Position numbers and translations under genes: made by a program. A stretch of DNA of 64,000 nt from Thiobius zoothamnicola (GTDB lineage: Bacteria > Pseudomonadota > Gammaproteobacteria > Chromatiales > Chromatiaceae): the NCBI GenBank assembly GCA_963678215.1, contig OY782758.1, positions 1,054,001 through 1,118,000 of the forward strand, written 5' to 3'. Within the stretch, counting starts at the first letter, position 1, and each line of letters begins with the position of its first letter. This document shows, in pieces, positions 1-9,041 of this stretch. The notes beneath the pieces were generated by a model that searched no databases, was not told the DNA's origin, and was given only the letters and a program-made list of their open reading frames with translations.

Positions 1-1
1 C

Positions 2-475
2 AAACAAGGCGAACAACCACAACTTGATCGACCACTTGATCATGGCGCGGAAATTGACCTGCACATCCCCGCACGACTACCAGACGATTACCTGCCTGAC
101 GTGCACATACGGCTGATCCAATACAAACGGATCGCCTCCGCTGAATCCGCAGAAGCACTCAAGGAACTGAAAGTGGAAATGATCGACCGGTTTGGTTTAC
201 TGCCAGAACCCGCAACTCATCTGTTCGATATCACCGAACTCAAACTCAAAATAAGTCATTTAGGCATTCGCAAGATTGAAGCCGGGCCGCACAACGGGCG
301 TATTTTATTTGACAACCAACCTCAAATAGACCCGGCCAAACTGATCCAACTCATCCAAACAAAACCACAAACCTTCAAACTGGAAGGTGGTGACAAATTG
401 AAATTCCAAATGGATATGCCAGAACCGACGACCCGCATCCAGAAAATCACCGAATTACTGCAGCAAATCATCTGA
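2..475 (+). CDS. mfd: Transcription-repair coupling factor Mfd, C-terminal end (partial)
   Basis: This is the last 157 codons of a gene that begins before the window; the frame is open from base 2. The text matches the C-terminal (TRCF, D7) part of Mfd: a DDYLPD motif, then YKRIA, then DRFGLLPEP and TELKLK. Mfd is the ATP-driven translocase that removes stalled RNA polymerase and recruits UvrA. This end carries the autoinhibitory domain, not the helicase motors. The next gene starts 179 bp downstream and belongs to a glycan locus, so mfd marks the left edge of that locus. No clear terminator hairpin is seen after the stop. Confidence 0.93.
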   Translation, partial: KQGEQPQLDRPLDHGAEIDLHIPARLPDDYLPDVHIRLIQYKRIASAESAEALKELKVEMIDRFGLLPEPATHLFDITELKLKISHLGIRKIEAGPHNGRILFDNQPQIDPAKLIQLIQTKPQTFKLEGGDKLKFQMDMPEPTTRIQKITELLQQII

Positions 476-654
476 CAAACACCGAAAGCGTTAGGACTTA
501 TTACACATCTGCATTCAGCATGGGAAATTTGAACTCCACCTATAACGGAAATAGATGATAGAATGCGAAGTTATTGACTGAAAGATGCCAAACGAATTTT
601 GGCTGATACACAAGCAAAAGGATGGCCAACCCCGTAAAATGACGAAAAACCACA

Positions 655-1962
655 ATGACCGGCCAACAAACAAACGGCATCAACACAACCCGGCAACAAA
701 ATAATAAACTCGCCATCATCGGATTAGGCTATGTCGGTCTGCCACTCGCGGTCGAATTTGGCAAAAAGAGGCCGACCATTGGCTTCGACATCAACGCTAA
801 TCGCATTGCTGAATTAAAAAACGGCCAGGATCACACCCTGGAAGTCGCACCAGACGAATTGCAACAAGCAACTCACCTGACCTACACGGATCAACTGGAT
901 GAACTGCGCGACGCCAACGTCTTCATCGTCACGGTGCCCACGCCAATTGATGCGCACAAACGCCCCGACCTGACGCCGTTGCTCAAGGCCAGCGAAAACC
1001 TGGGCAAAATCATCAAGCGCGGCGATATTGTAATCTACGAATCCACCGTCTATCCCGGCGCGACTGAAGAGGAATGCATCCCGGTCATTGAACGGGTATC
1101 CGGCCTGACCTACAACCAGGACTTTTATGCGGGCTACTCGCCGGAGCGGATCAATCCGGGCGACAAGGAACATCGCGTCACCACGATCAAAAAAGTGACT
1201 TCTGGATCAACGCCTGAAGTGGCGGATTGGGTGGATAATCTGTACCGGACGATTATCACCGCAGGAACACACAAGGCCGAAAGCATCCAAGTTGCCGAAG
1301 CCGCCAAAGTGATTGAAAACACTCAGCGAGATTTAAATATCGCCTTGATGAACGAACTGGCGATTATCTTCAACCGTATGGGTATTGATACCGAAGCGGT
1401 TTTACGGGCCGCTGGCACCAAATGGAACTTTCTGCCCTTCCGCCCCGGCTTGGTCGGTGGGCACTGCATCGGCGTGGATCCGTATTATCTGACCCACAAG
1501 GCGCAATCACTCGGCTACCAACCGGAAGTGATCCTGGCGGGTCGGCGCATTAATGATGGCATGGGAGCCTATGTGGTCTCCCAACTGGTCAAGGCAATGG
1601 TCAAAAAACGTATCCAGGTCGAAGGCGCCAAAGTGCTGGTGATGGGCTTGGCGTTCAAGGAAAACTGCCCCGACCTGCGCAATACGCGCGTGGTGGACAT
1701 ACTGGATGAACTGAACGAATACCATATCCAGGCGGATGTGTATGACCCCTGGGTATCGGCTGAAGAAGCGCAACGGGAATACGGAGTAACGCCTGTGCCG
1801 GAGCCATCGGGAAATCATTATGATGCCATCATATTAGCGGTGGCTCATCAACAGTTTCGGGAGGTGGGGGCTTTAGCTATGCGTAACTTCGGAAAGTTAA
1901 ATCATGTTTTTTATGATTTGAAATCAGTGTTTCCGGTCGAAATAACAGACTTGAGGTTGTGA
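655..1962 (+). CDS. tviB: UDP-N-acetylhexosamine 6-dehydrogenase, TviB/WbpA type
   Basis: A 435-residue nucleotide-sugar dehydrogenase that should oxidise C6 of UDP-GlcNAc or UDP-GalNAc with two NAD+ to give the uronic acid. The Rossmann motif GLGYVG lies at residues 23-28, and the catalytic cysteine is Cys271 in the motif [12 protein letters not shown]. Central and C-terminal UDPGDH domains follow at the usual spacing. The GFDIN motif and the hexosamine-type active site resemble TviB/VipA rather than UDP-glucose dehydrogenase. The first 17 residues before the Rossmann strand are a little longer than usual, so the start may be slightly later. It is the first gene of the glycan locus; exact substrate is inferred. 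Confidence 0.9.
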   Translation: MTGQQTNGINTTRQQNNKLAIIGLGYVGLPLAVEFGKKRPTIGFDINANRIAELKNGQDHTLEVAPDELQQATHLTYTDQLDELRDANVFIVTVPTPIDAHKRPDLTPLLKASENLGKIIKRGDIVIYESTVYPGATEEECIPVIERVSGLTYNQDFYAGYSPERINPGDKEHRVTTIKKVTSGSTPEVADWVDNLYRTIITAGTHKAESIQVAEAAKVIENTQRDLNIALMNELAIIFNRMGIDTEAVLRAAGTKWNFLPFRPGLVGGHCIGVDPYYLTHKAQSLGYQPEVILAGRRINDGMGAYVVSQLVKAMVKKRIQVEGAKVLVMGLAFKENCPDLRNTRVVDILDELNEYHIQADVYDPWVSAEEAQREYGVTPVPEPSGNHYDAIILAVAHQQFREVGALAMRNFGKLNHVFYDLKSVFPVEITDLRL

Positions 1963-2094
1963 TTTTTCCTGACTTCACCAAGCCCCGTGCAACATGACAG
2001 CCTATGAAACCGCCTTTTCCACGCTATCCTTCAAGCCAAAGACTGGGTTAGTCGCCCGTTGTGGAATATCCAGATTGGGCATAACAAGCCGATA

Positions 2095-3918
2095 ATGCAA
2101 ACCGAATCAACGGCTATAAAACAATTGCTTGTCCGGCTATGGCAGCATATCAGTATGCGCCGCCGCCGCCAATTTGGTTTGTTGCTAATTCTGATGGTAT
2201 TCGCTTCATTTGCCGAGGCCATTAGCATTGGTGCTGTCCTGCCGTTTCTGGGTGTATTGACCGCGCCGGAGCGGATATTTGAACATGCGGCGGCCCAACC
2301 CTTCATCCAGGCATTCGGGCTGACCGAACCGCAACAGCTCCTATTGCCGTTGACCCTGCTGTTTGGCGCAGCCGCCATTTTGGCGGGAATCATGCGTTTG
2401 CTGTTGTTATGGGTGAGCACGCGCCTGTCTTTTGCAACGGGCGCGGATTTAGGCATCAGCATTTACCGCCGCACCCTATACCAGCCTTACGCAGTGCATT
2501 GCGCACGCAACAGCAGCGAGGTCATTACCGGAATCTCCACCAAGGCCAATCAGGTGATCTACAGCACCATCTTACCCGCCCTGACACTCATCAGCTCCGG
2601 TATCATGTTGGTCGTGATTCTGTTCGCCTTATTGGCGGTGAACCCGGTCATCGCACTGGTTGCCTTCGGAGGGTTTGGCCTGATCTATGCGTTGATTATC
2701 TATTTGACCCGCAGGCGATTACTAACGGGCAGTCAGCGTATCGCCCACGAATCCACCCAGGTGATCAAATCCCTGCAAGAAGGGCTGGGTGGCATACGTG
2801 ATGTGTTGATTGATGGCAGTCAGGCCGTTTATTGTCGGATCTACCGTAATGCGGATTTGCCGTTACGCCGCGCTCAGGGGAATAACCTGTTCATCAGCAG
2901 CAGTCCGCGTTTTGGCATGGAGGCATTGGGGATGTTGTTAATCGCGCTATTGGCCTATTCACTGGCTCAGCAAGCGGATGGTATCACCCGGGCGATACCG
3001 GTACTGGGTGCCCTCGCGCTGGGTGCGCAACGCCTGTTGCCCGTGCTGCAACAGGCGTATGGAGCTTGGTCGCAGATACGTGGCGGTCAGGTCTCGTTGC
3101 AAGATACTCTGATATTATTGGATCAACCATTGCCCATCTATGCGAAACAATCTGAAAAACAGGCCTTAGCCTTCCGGCAACACATTCAACTGCAAAACTT
3201 GGCCTTTCGCTACAGTGCAGAAACCCCTTGGGTGCTACGGGATATCAACCTGACTATTCCGAAAGGCGGTCGTATCGGCTTTATGGGCACCACCGGCAGT
3301 GGCAAGAGCACCTTGACGGACATCGTCATGGGCTTGTTACAGCCCACGGAAGGCGTATTAACGATTGACGATCAGGTGATCACACCGGAAAATGGCCGCG
3401 CTTGGCAGCGGCATATCGCCCATGTGCCACAGAGTATCTTTCTGTCGGATAGCACGGTCGCGGAAAATATCGCCTTCGGTATCCCGAAAAAACAGATTGA
3501 CCATGCACGCGTCAGGATTGCCGCGCAACAGGCGCAAATCGCCGAAAGCATTGAAGGCTGGCCGGAGCAATACCAAACTCCTGTCGGAGAACGTGGCGTT
3601 CGCCTGTCCGGTGGCCAGCGCCAGCGCATCGGCATTGCGCGTGCGCTGTACAAGCAAGCGGACGTGATTGTATTTGATGAAGCGACCAGCGCACTGGATA
3701 GTGAAACCGAACAGGCGGTTATGCAGGCGATTGAAAACCTGAGTGATGATCTCACCGTCATGATTATTGCACATCGGCTCACAACCCTGAAAAACTGCAC
3801 TCAGGTGGTCGAACTGGACGATGGCCGTATCAAACGCATTGGTAGCTATCAATCCATTGTCCATGATGCGGTAGCCAACCCACCACACGATAAGGAACAG
3901 CCAACCTATGTTGCATGA
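2095..3918 (+). CDS. ABC transporter, fused permease/ATPase, PglK-like glycan flippase
   Basis: A 607-residue half transporter with an N-terminal six-helix exporter domain (about residues 25-315) and a C-terminal ATPase. Walker A is GTTGSGKST near residue 400, the signature is LSGGQRQR and Walker B is VIVFDEATSALD. The N-terminal half resembles PglK-type lipid-linked oligosaccharide flippases. I chose the ATG at 2095; an in-frame TTG at 2059 would add 12 residues. The end overlaps the next gene by 11 bp, so the two are probably cotranslated. Since no Wzx-type flippase is visible in the locus, this protein is the likely exporter of the lipid-linked repeat unit; that role is inferred. Confidence 0.85.
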   Translation: MQTESTAIKQLLVRLWQHISMRRRRQFGLLLILMVFASFAEAISIGAVLPFLGVLTAPERIFEHAAAQPFIQAFGLTEPQQLLLPLTLLFGAAAILAGIMRLLLLWVSTRLSFATGADLGISIYRRTLYQPYAVHCARNSSEVITGISTKANQVIYSTILPALTLISSGIMLVVILFALLAVNPVIALVAFGGFGLIYALIIYLTRRRLLTGSQRIAHESTQVIKSLQEGLGGIRDVLIDGSQAVYCRIYRNADLPLRRAQGNNLFISSSPRFGMEALGMLLIALLAYSLAQQADGITRAIPVLGALALGAQRLLPVLQQAYGAWSQIRGGQVSLQDTLILLDQPLPIYAKQSEKQALAFRQHIQLQNLAFRYSAETPWVLRDINLTIPKGGRIGFMGTTGSGKSTLTDIVMGLLQPTEGVLTIDDQVITPENGRAWQRHIAHVPQSIFLSDSTVAENIAFGIPKKQIDHARVRIAAQQAQIAESIEGWPEQYQTPVGERGVRLSGGQRQRIGIARALYKQADVIVFDEATSALDSETEQAVMQAIENLSDDLTVMIIAHRLTTLKNCTQVVELDDGRIKRIGSYQSIVHDAVANPPHDKEQPTYVA

Positions 3919-4906
3919 CTCATCCATCCTGGTCACGGGTGGAACCGGTTCCTTCGGGCATACCTTTATCCCCATGACCCTTGCAAAATACAATCCCAAG
4001 CGAGTCATCATCTACTCGCGGGATGAGATGAAACAATGGGAAATGGCGAAACTATTCCAAAATGATGACCGGGTGCGCTTTTTTATTGGCGATGTGCGGG
4101 ATAAAGACCGCCTGTATCGCGCACTCAGTGGCGTTGATTATGTGGTTCATGCCGCCGCCACCAAGATTGTGCCCACCGCCGAATACAACCCGTTTGAATG
4201 CATCAAGACCAATATCAATGGCGCAATGAACCTGATTGATGCCTGTATCGACCAGGGGGTAAAGCGCGTGGTTGCGCTCTCCACGGACAAGGCCAGCAGT
4301 CCGGTCAATCTGTACGGCGCGACCAAGCTGGCTTCGGACAAGGTCTTTGTAGCGGGTAATGCGTATGCCGGTGGCAAGGAAACCCGCTTTGCGGTGGTGC
4401 GCTATGGCAATGTAATGGGTTCACGCGGCTCTGTAATCCCCTATTTTCTCTCAATTGCCGAGAAAGGCGTACTGCCCATCACGGATGAACGCATGACCCG
4501 CTTCATGATCACTCTGGAAGAAGGGGTCGAACTGGTCTGGCATGCATTTGATGATATGGAGGGTGGCGAAATCTATGTCAAAAAGATACCTTCCATGAAG
4601 GTAACAGACATCGCCCATACCATTGCCCCCGAAGCGGAACAACAAATTGTCGGCATCCGACCGGGTGAAAAACTGCACGAGCAGATGATCAGTGCGGAAG
4701 ATGCCTACTACACCTATGAATACGCCAGGCATTTTAAAATACTGCCCAATATCCATGACTGGAGCCAGGATGCCATGCGTATCAAAGACGGTACCAAAGT
4801 TGCTGATGGCTTTACCTATGCCAGTAATACGAATGATGACTGGATGCGTATTGAAACGTTACGCGAATGGATTGCAACGAATAAAGACAAGATCGGGAAT
4901 ATTTAA
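3908..4906 (+). CDS. pseB: UDP-GlcNAc 4,6-dehydratase (5-inverting), PseB
   Basis: First enzyme of the CMP-pseudaminic acid pathway; it converts UDP-GlcNAc to the 4-keto-6-deoxy-L-arabino sugar. The 332-residue protein has TGGTGSFG at residues 10-17 for NADP binding, a STDKA motif and an intact Tyr-x3-Lys pair in YGATK. Length and the SRDEMKQ motif after the second strand fit PseB rather than the longer membrane-bound PglF/WbpM type, which is also present in this window at 37896. The stop codon shares one base with the start of pseC. Confidence 0.95.
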   Translation: MLHDSSILVTGGTGSFGHTFIPMTLAKYNPKRVIIYSRDEMKQWEMAKLFQNDDRVRFFIGDVRDKDRLYRALSGVDYVVHAAATKIVPTAEYNPFECIKTNINGAMNLIDACIDQGVKRVVALSTDKASSPVNLYGATKLASDKVFVAGNAYAGGKETRFAVVRYGNVMGSRGSVIPYFLSIAEKGVLPITDERMTRFMITLEEGVELVWHAFDDMEGGEIYVKKIPSMKVTDIAHTIAPEAEQQIVGIRPGEKLHEQMISAEDAYYTYEYARHFKILPNIHDWSQDAMRIKDGTKVADGFTYASNTNDDWMRIETLREWIATNKDKIGNI

Positions 4907-6072
4907 TGAGCCGGATTCCGTATGGCCGACAATCCATCAACCAGGCCGACATTCAGGCGGTTGTGGATGTATTGCAATCCGATTTTTTAACGCAAGGTCC
5001 GGCGGTACCCGCATTTGAACAAGCCGTAAGCAACTATTGTGGTAGCCAACACGCGGTAGCGGTGAACAGCGCCACATCCGCCCTGCACCTGGCCTGTCTG
5101 GCTCTGGGCGTAGGACAAGGCGATAGGGTTTGGACCAGCCCGATCACCTTTGTAGCCAGCGCGAACTGTGCACTCTATTGTGGCGCAAGCGTGGATTTCG
5201 TTGACATTGACCCGCGCACCTATAATATGAGCGTCGGACAGTTGAAAGCCAAACTGATTGCCGCCAAACCAACGGGCAAACTGCCCAAAGTGGTGATTCC
5301 GGTACATCTGTGCGGCCAATCCTGCGAAATGGAACCGATATACCAACTCGGCCAGGAATACGATTTCAAGATTATCGAAGATGCATCCCATGCAATTGGC
5401 GGAAAATATCAGAGGCAGCCAATTGGTAACTGTCGCTACAGCGACATCACTGTATTCAGTTTCCACCCGGTAAAGATCATCACCACGGGCGAAGGTGGCA
5501 TGGCCTTGACCAATAGCCAGCCATTGGCGGATAAAATGACTTTACTGCGTAGCCATGGCATTACACGCGACCCAGCACGGATGACGCGTGAGCCGGATGG
5601 TGGTTGGTATTACCAACAGATTGATTTAGGCTTTAACTACCGCATGACTGATATACAAGCTGCTTTGGGCATCAGCCAAATGCAGCGTTTGGATGAATTT
5701 GTCAAACGTCGGTACCAGATTGCAGAACAGTATAATCAGTTACTGGCCGATTTGCCGCTGACATTGCCCTGGCAACACCCGGATAGCGATTCCAGTTGGC
5801 ATTTATACGTGATTCGCCTGAAGCTGGATCAGATAAGCAAAACACATAAAGACGTTTTTGATGGTTTGCGGCAGCAAGGAGTTGGTGTGAACCTACACTA
5901 TATTCCGGTGCATACACAGCCTTATTACCAGGCGATGGGGTTTGGGAAAGGAGGCTTTCCAGAGGCGGAGCGGTATTATCAGGAAGCAATTAGCTTGCCC
6001 ATGTTTTCAGCCATGACGGATGAACAACAAGATACGGTTTGTTCCACGCTCACAGCAGTTTTACCAGCATGA
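4906..6072 (+). CDS. pseC: UDP-4-amino-4,6-dideoxy-N-acetyl-beta-L-altrosamine transaminase PseC
   Basis: A 388-residue DegT/DnrJ/EryC1-family aminotransferase dependent on PLP. The lysine that should bind PLP is in the motif SFHPVKIITTGEGG, and an upstream EDASHAIGG stretch supplies the aspartate that pairs with the pyridine nitrogen. It transfers an amino group from glutamate to C4 of the PseB product. It begins on the last base of pseB and ends with an ATGA overlap with pseF, so the three genes form one tightly coupled unit. Confidence 0.95.
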   Translation: MSRIPYGRQSINQADIQAVVDVLQSDFLTQGPAVPAFEQAVSNYCGSQHAVAVNSATSALHLACLALGVGQGDRVWTSPITFVASANCALYCGASVDFVDIDPRTYNMSVGQLKAKLIAAKPTGKLPKVVIPVHLCGQSCEMEPIYQLGQEYDFKIIEDASHAIGGKYQRQPIGNCRYSDITVFSFHPVKIITTGEGGMALTNSQPLADKMTLLRSHGITRDPARMTREPDGGWYYQQIDLGFNYRMTDIQAALGISQMQRLDEFVKRRYQIAEQYNQLLADLPLTLPWQHPDSDSSWHLYVIRLKLDQISKTHKDVFDGLRQQGVGVNLHYIPVHTQPYYQAMGFGKGGFPEAERYYQEAISLPMFSAMTDEQQDTVCSTLTAVLPA

Positions 6073-6776
6073 ATATTGCTATTATCCCGGCACGGGGAGG
6101 CAGCAAGCGTATACCACGGAAAAATATCAAAGAATTTTGTGGCAAACCGATCATTGCGTATTCGATAGAAGTGGCCTTGCAAAGTGGCTGCTTTGATCGC
6201 GTCATAGTCTCTACAGATGACCAGGAAATTGCTGATATTGCCCGCTTTTATGATGCTGAAACCCCTTTTATACGCCCTGAAGCATTATCAGATGATATGA
6301 CGGGAACGACTCCCGTTATACAGCATGCGATTACCTGCCTGGAAAGCCAAAATGAAGCTGCGAAATTGGTTTGTTGCATCTATGCGACTGCGCCTTTTAT
6401 ACAAATGGAAGATTTGCAAAAAGGATTGGATTTGCTGAGAAATTCAGATGCCGACTATACATTTTCTGTAACCAGCTACCCGTTTCCGATTCAGCGTGCG
6501 ATTAAAATTCTAAACAATCAGCGAACACAGATGTTTTATCCAGAGCATTTTTCGACACGCTCGCAAGATTTGGAAGAAGCCTACCATGATGCCGGGCAGT
6601 TTTATTGGGGTAGAGTTGAGTCCTGGATTGAAGGAAAGCCCATTTTTACCCGGCAAGCGATTCCCGTTGTGTTGCCTCGTTATCGGGTGCAGGATATTGA
6701 TAGGATGGAAGATTGGGTGAGGGCTGAATTGATGTTTGAAGCGATAAATAAGCAGAAACCTAAATCAGGGCTGTAG
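6069..6776 (+). CDS. pseF: Pseudaminate cytidylyltransferase PseF
   Basis: This 235-residue enzyme activates pseudaminic acid with CTP to give CMP-Pse, the last step of the pathway. The N-terminal signature IPARGGSKRIPRKN is the CTP-binding loop of CMP-sugar synthetases. The start is set by the ATGA overlap with pseC at 6069; an upstream in-frame ATG at 6039 lies inside pseC and would add an unlikely 10 residues. No gene follows for 168 bp, and the pathway is then interrupted by a toxin-antitoxin pair. Confidence 0.94.
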   Translation: MNIAIIPARGGSKRIPRKNIKEFCGKPIIAYSIEVALQSGCFDRVIVSTDDQEIADIARFYDAETPFIRPEALSDDMTGTTPVIQHAITCLESQNEAAKLVCCIYATAPFIQMEDLQKGLDLLRNSDADYTFSVTSYPFPIQRAIKILNNQRTQMFYPEHFSTRSQDLEEAYHDAGQFYWGRVESWIEGKPIFTRQAIPVVLPRYRVQDIDRMEDWVRAELMFEAINKQKPKSGL

Positions 6777-6857
6777 ACCGTGGATGCGGTGAGGCACGAA
6801 CCGCATCAATTGAGTTGCATGGAAACGCAAACGGTGATAAATCCAAGGTTCCTGCGT

Positions 6858-6887
6858 AGAGTATAAGAATCAAGTAATAGGGTTTTT
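6858..6887 (+). repeat. Left copy of an imperfect 30-bp direct repeat
   Basis: This 30-bp stretch matches 7741-7770 at 25 of 30 positions, in the same orientation. The two copies bracket the DUF2281/PIN pair, and the right copy ends just before the pseG start codon. This suggests the pair was inserted with duplication of the pseG leader, or by recombination between repeats. The origin is inferred; only the similarity is seen. Confidence 0.6.
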
Positions 6888-6891
6888 CGCT

Positions 6892-6916
6892 CGTTCCCAC
6901 GCCCTGTGTGGGAACG
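6892..6916. repeat. REP-like palindrome
   Basis: Inverted repeat with 9-bp arms CGTTCCCAC and GTGGGAACG around a 7-base loop. It lies between the left 30-bp repeat and the antitoxin gene. Palindromes of this form are scattered in many gammaproteobacterial genomes; only one clear copy is seen in this window. Confidence 0.65.
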
Positions 6917-6944
6917 TATACAAGAGTCCGAAGTAGGTTAAAAT

Positions 6945-7175
6945 ATGCATGCTATCTATGAAAAATTACATGAACAGATTGATGCCTTGCCGCAAACCGT
7001 TGTGCTTCAGGTGCTTGAATTTATTCAAAAATGTCAAATTATTGATCAGGGTAATGATGCCTGGATGGCGCCCCCTGAGTCCTATACGTCATGGTTGGCG
7101 TATCGGATGAATAATCCCTATACCGTCAAAAAAGATTGGAACCCATTAAGTAGGGATGAAGTGCATGATCGCTAG
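6945..7175 (+). CDS. DUF2281-like antitoxin of a PIN toxin pair
   Basis: A 76-residue protein. The N-terminal half (residues 3-30) is a helical segment with the pattern EKLHEQIDALP followed by VLEFIQK, as in DUF2281 proteins that precede PIN toxins. The C-terminal half is polar and probably flexible, as expected for a toxin-binding tail. Its end overlaps the PIN gene by 11 bp. The pair lies inside the pse gene set, where it has no obvious role. The family call rests on pattern and context. Confidence 0.7.
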   Translation: MHAIYEKLHEQIDALPQTVVLQVLEFIQKCQIIDQGNDAWMAPPESYTSWLAYRMNNPYTVKKDWNPLSRDEVHDR

Positions 7176-7599
7176 TTTTGTCGATTCCAATATCTGGCTT
7201 TATGCATTGGTACAAAAACAGCCAGATAACGACATGGGTAAACATGAGCAGGCGCTTGCAACCATCAAGCCGGGCATGTTTATGAGTGAGCAGGTTATTG
7301 CGGAAGTGATCGTTAATCTATTACGCAAAACAAATACAACCGAAACCGAGATATCAGCTTATTTGCATGAATACTACACTTTATATCATGTCATCTCTCC
7401 TGATTTGGGAATGCATTTACAGGCACAGAATTTGCGTCAGCATTATTGTCTGAGTTTTTGGGATAGCCTGATCGTTGCGGCGGCATTGAAAGCCGAGTGT
7501 GAAATTTTGTATTCCGAAGATATGCAGCATGGATTGGTTGTTGAGCAGGGCTTAAGAATTCATAATCCATTTGTTGATGCTCATGAATCCAAGCCATGA
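7165..7599 (+). CDS. PIN-domain ribonuclease toxin (VapC-like)
   Basis: A PIN-domain protein of 144 residues. The first acidic residue is Asp7 in the opening FVDSNIWLYAL, a conserved acidic residue follows in the EQVIAEV helix, and the third site is in the FWDSLIVAAA motif; together these would bind Mg2+ for RNA cleavage. I placed the start at 7165 because the sequence AGGG ends nine bases upstream, whereas the in-frame ATG at 7156 has no room for a ribosome site. Translation is coupled to the antitoxin by an 11-bp overlap. RNA target is unknown. Confidence 0.82.
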   Translation: MIASFVDSNIWLYALVQKQPDNDMGKHEQALATIKPGMFMSEQVIAEVIVNLLRKTNTTETEISAYLHEYYTLYHVISPDLGMHLQAQNLRQHYCLSFWDSLIVAAALKAECEILYSEDMQHGLVVEQGLRIHNPFVDAHESKP

Positions 7600-7740
7600 G
7601 TAGCGTGAGGCGGGTAGAAGTGCACCGGGATGTCGGATTTTTGTATGACCTTTTCCACGCCGAAACCCATCGCCACATCCTGAATCTTGTTACCAGATTC
7701 TACGTGGGAATACAAATAGCGAAAATCAAGATGGTTGTGT

Positions 7741-7770
7741 GGAGTATAGGAATCAATTAATAGGGCCTTT
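7741..7770 (+). repeat. Right copy of an imperfect 30-bp direct repeat
   Basis: Partner of the copy at 6858-6887, with five mismatches. It ends three bases before the ATG of the truncated pseG, so it may contain part of the pseG leader. Confidence 0.6.
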
Positions 7771-7773
7771 ACC

Positions 7774-8121
7774 ATGCAAATCCCAATCCGCACCGACGCA
7801 TCCATTCAAATAGGCAACGGCCATGTTATGCGTTGCCTGACCTTGGCAGATGCATTAAAAAAAGAAGGGGCTGAGTGCCATTTCGTCTGCCGTCGCCATG
7901 AAGGAACCCTACTGGAGCTAATTCAACAAAGAGGCCATAAAGCACATGCCCTTCCGGTTGTAAAAGAACAAATATCCACCTCTGCTTTAGATAATAAACT
8001 TGACTATCAAAGCTGGTTGGGAGTTGATCCGTGTGTTGATGTTAAGGATAGCTTACACATACATAGAAAAGAAAGGAACCAGATTAATAATGTGAGTTAT
8101 GAAAAAATTGAGAAAACATAA
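7774..8121 (+). pseudogene. pseG: UDP-sugar hydrolase PseG, truncated to its N-terminal part
   Basis: PseG removes UDP from the diacetamido-trideoxy-altrose intermediate of the pseudaminic acid pathway. Residues 1 to about 85 match the PseG N-terminus, including the GNGHVMRC motif with the conserved His17. After the SWLGVD motif (about base 8029) the similarity stops, and the last 30 residues look like run-on translation. Full-length PseG is usually about three times this size and needs its C-terminal domain for UDP binding, so this copy should be inactive. A methyltransferase gene begins within its 3' end. The pathway therefore needs a second pseG elsewhere, or another enzyme. Confidence 0.82.
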
Positions 8122-8983
8122 TTTTGGTTTCTGGGAAATTTTTCCGAAGCCGTCATGCAAAGAGCTCTCTGACTATTATACTAATAAATATTATCAAGAT
8201 GCTTTAGGGAGTTATGAGCACACTTACAGTGAGGGTGAGTTGTCATTTTTCAATGCTAAACTTGAACAAAAATACTCAGTACTCATAAATAAGATGGGAA
8301 GAAATCAAAATCCACGAAAATTTTTAGATATAGGTTGTGGTGAAGGTTTTGCTCTTGCCTATTTTCGTAAGCAAGGATGGTCAGTAAAGGGTATTGATTT
8401 TAGTTCGACGGGTGTTGAGTCTAAAAATCCAGTATGTCTTGATGTTCTTGAGACTGGAGATGTTTTTTTATTGCTTGATGAAGAGGTTAAGTCGGGCAAT
8501 AAATATGATGTTGTTTGGTTGCAAAACGTACTTGAGCATGTGTTAGAGCCCATTGCATTGCTTCATTCATTGAAATTTCTATTGGAGAATGACGGAGTCG
8601 TAGCCATTACCGTACCTAATGATTTTTCTGTTACTCAACAAAAAGCACTTATGTTGGGGCATATTGATAACCAATTCTGGGTATCTCCCCCGGACCACCT
8701 CTCTTATTTTAATCATATCTCTCTACTCGCAACTGCTGAGGCAACTGGGTGGACATGTTTTGAGCTACTGGCCGATTTTCCGATTGATTGGTTTTTGTTC
8801 AACTCAAATTCCAATTACGTGAAAAATAAGTCTGTTGGAAAGTCTGCTCATTACGCAAGGGTTCAGATTGAAAATCTGATACATTCCCAAGGAGTAGAAA
8901 TAGCTAATAATTTTTATTCTACAATGGCCAAGCTTGGTCTTGGAAGATCCTTGACTGCTTTTTTACAATCAAATAAGACTTAA
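8099..8983 (+). CDS. Class I SAM-dependent methyltransferase
   Basis: A 294-residue methyltransferase with SAM motif I LDIGCGEG, followed by a GIDFS strand and a VVWLQNVLEHV motif typical of the Methyltransf_23 group. The N-terminal FGFWEIFPKPSCKEL segment is common in sugar or aminosugar methyltransferases of surface-glycan loci. It overlaps the broken pseG by 23 bp and is more AT-rich than the pse genes before it, which suggests that it arrived by recombination that removed the rest of pseG. Substrate unknown. Confidence 0.82.
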   Translation: MKKLRKHNFGFWEIFPKPSCKELSDYYTNKYYQDALGSYEHTYSEGELSFFNAKLEQKYSVLINKMGRNQNPRKFLDIGCGEGFALAYFRKQGWSVKGIDFSSTGVESKNPVCLDVLETGDVFLLLDEEVKSGNKYDVVWLQNVLEHVLEPIALLHSLKFLLENDGVVAITVPNDFSVTQQKALMLGHIDNQFWVSPPDHLSYFNHISLLATAEATGWTCFELLADFPIDWFLFNSNSNYVKNKSVGKSAHYARVQIENLIHSQGVEIANNFYSTMAKLGLGRSLTAFLQSNKT

Positions 8984-9041
8984 TGAATATAGTTTGAGCT
9001 TGTAGTTCACATAAAATAATCTGGGTTTATGTAATAAAAAT

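Noticed and set aside
3358..4011. 217-codon - strand reading frame opposite the ABC flippase ATPase
   Set aside because: It runs against a clear ATPase domain and the start of pseB, and its text shows no protein-family pattern.
7581..7805. 74-codon - strand reading frame between the PIN gene and pseG
   Set aside because: It reads fairly protein-like, but overlaps the pseG start and the 30-bp repeat, has no ribosome site and no match I know. It may be part of a repeat; left out as a gene.
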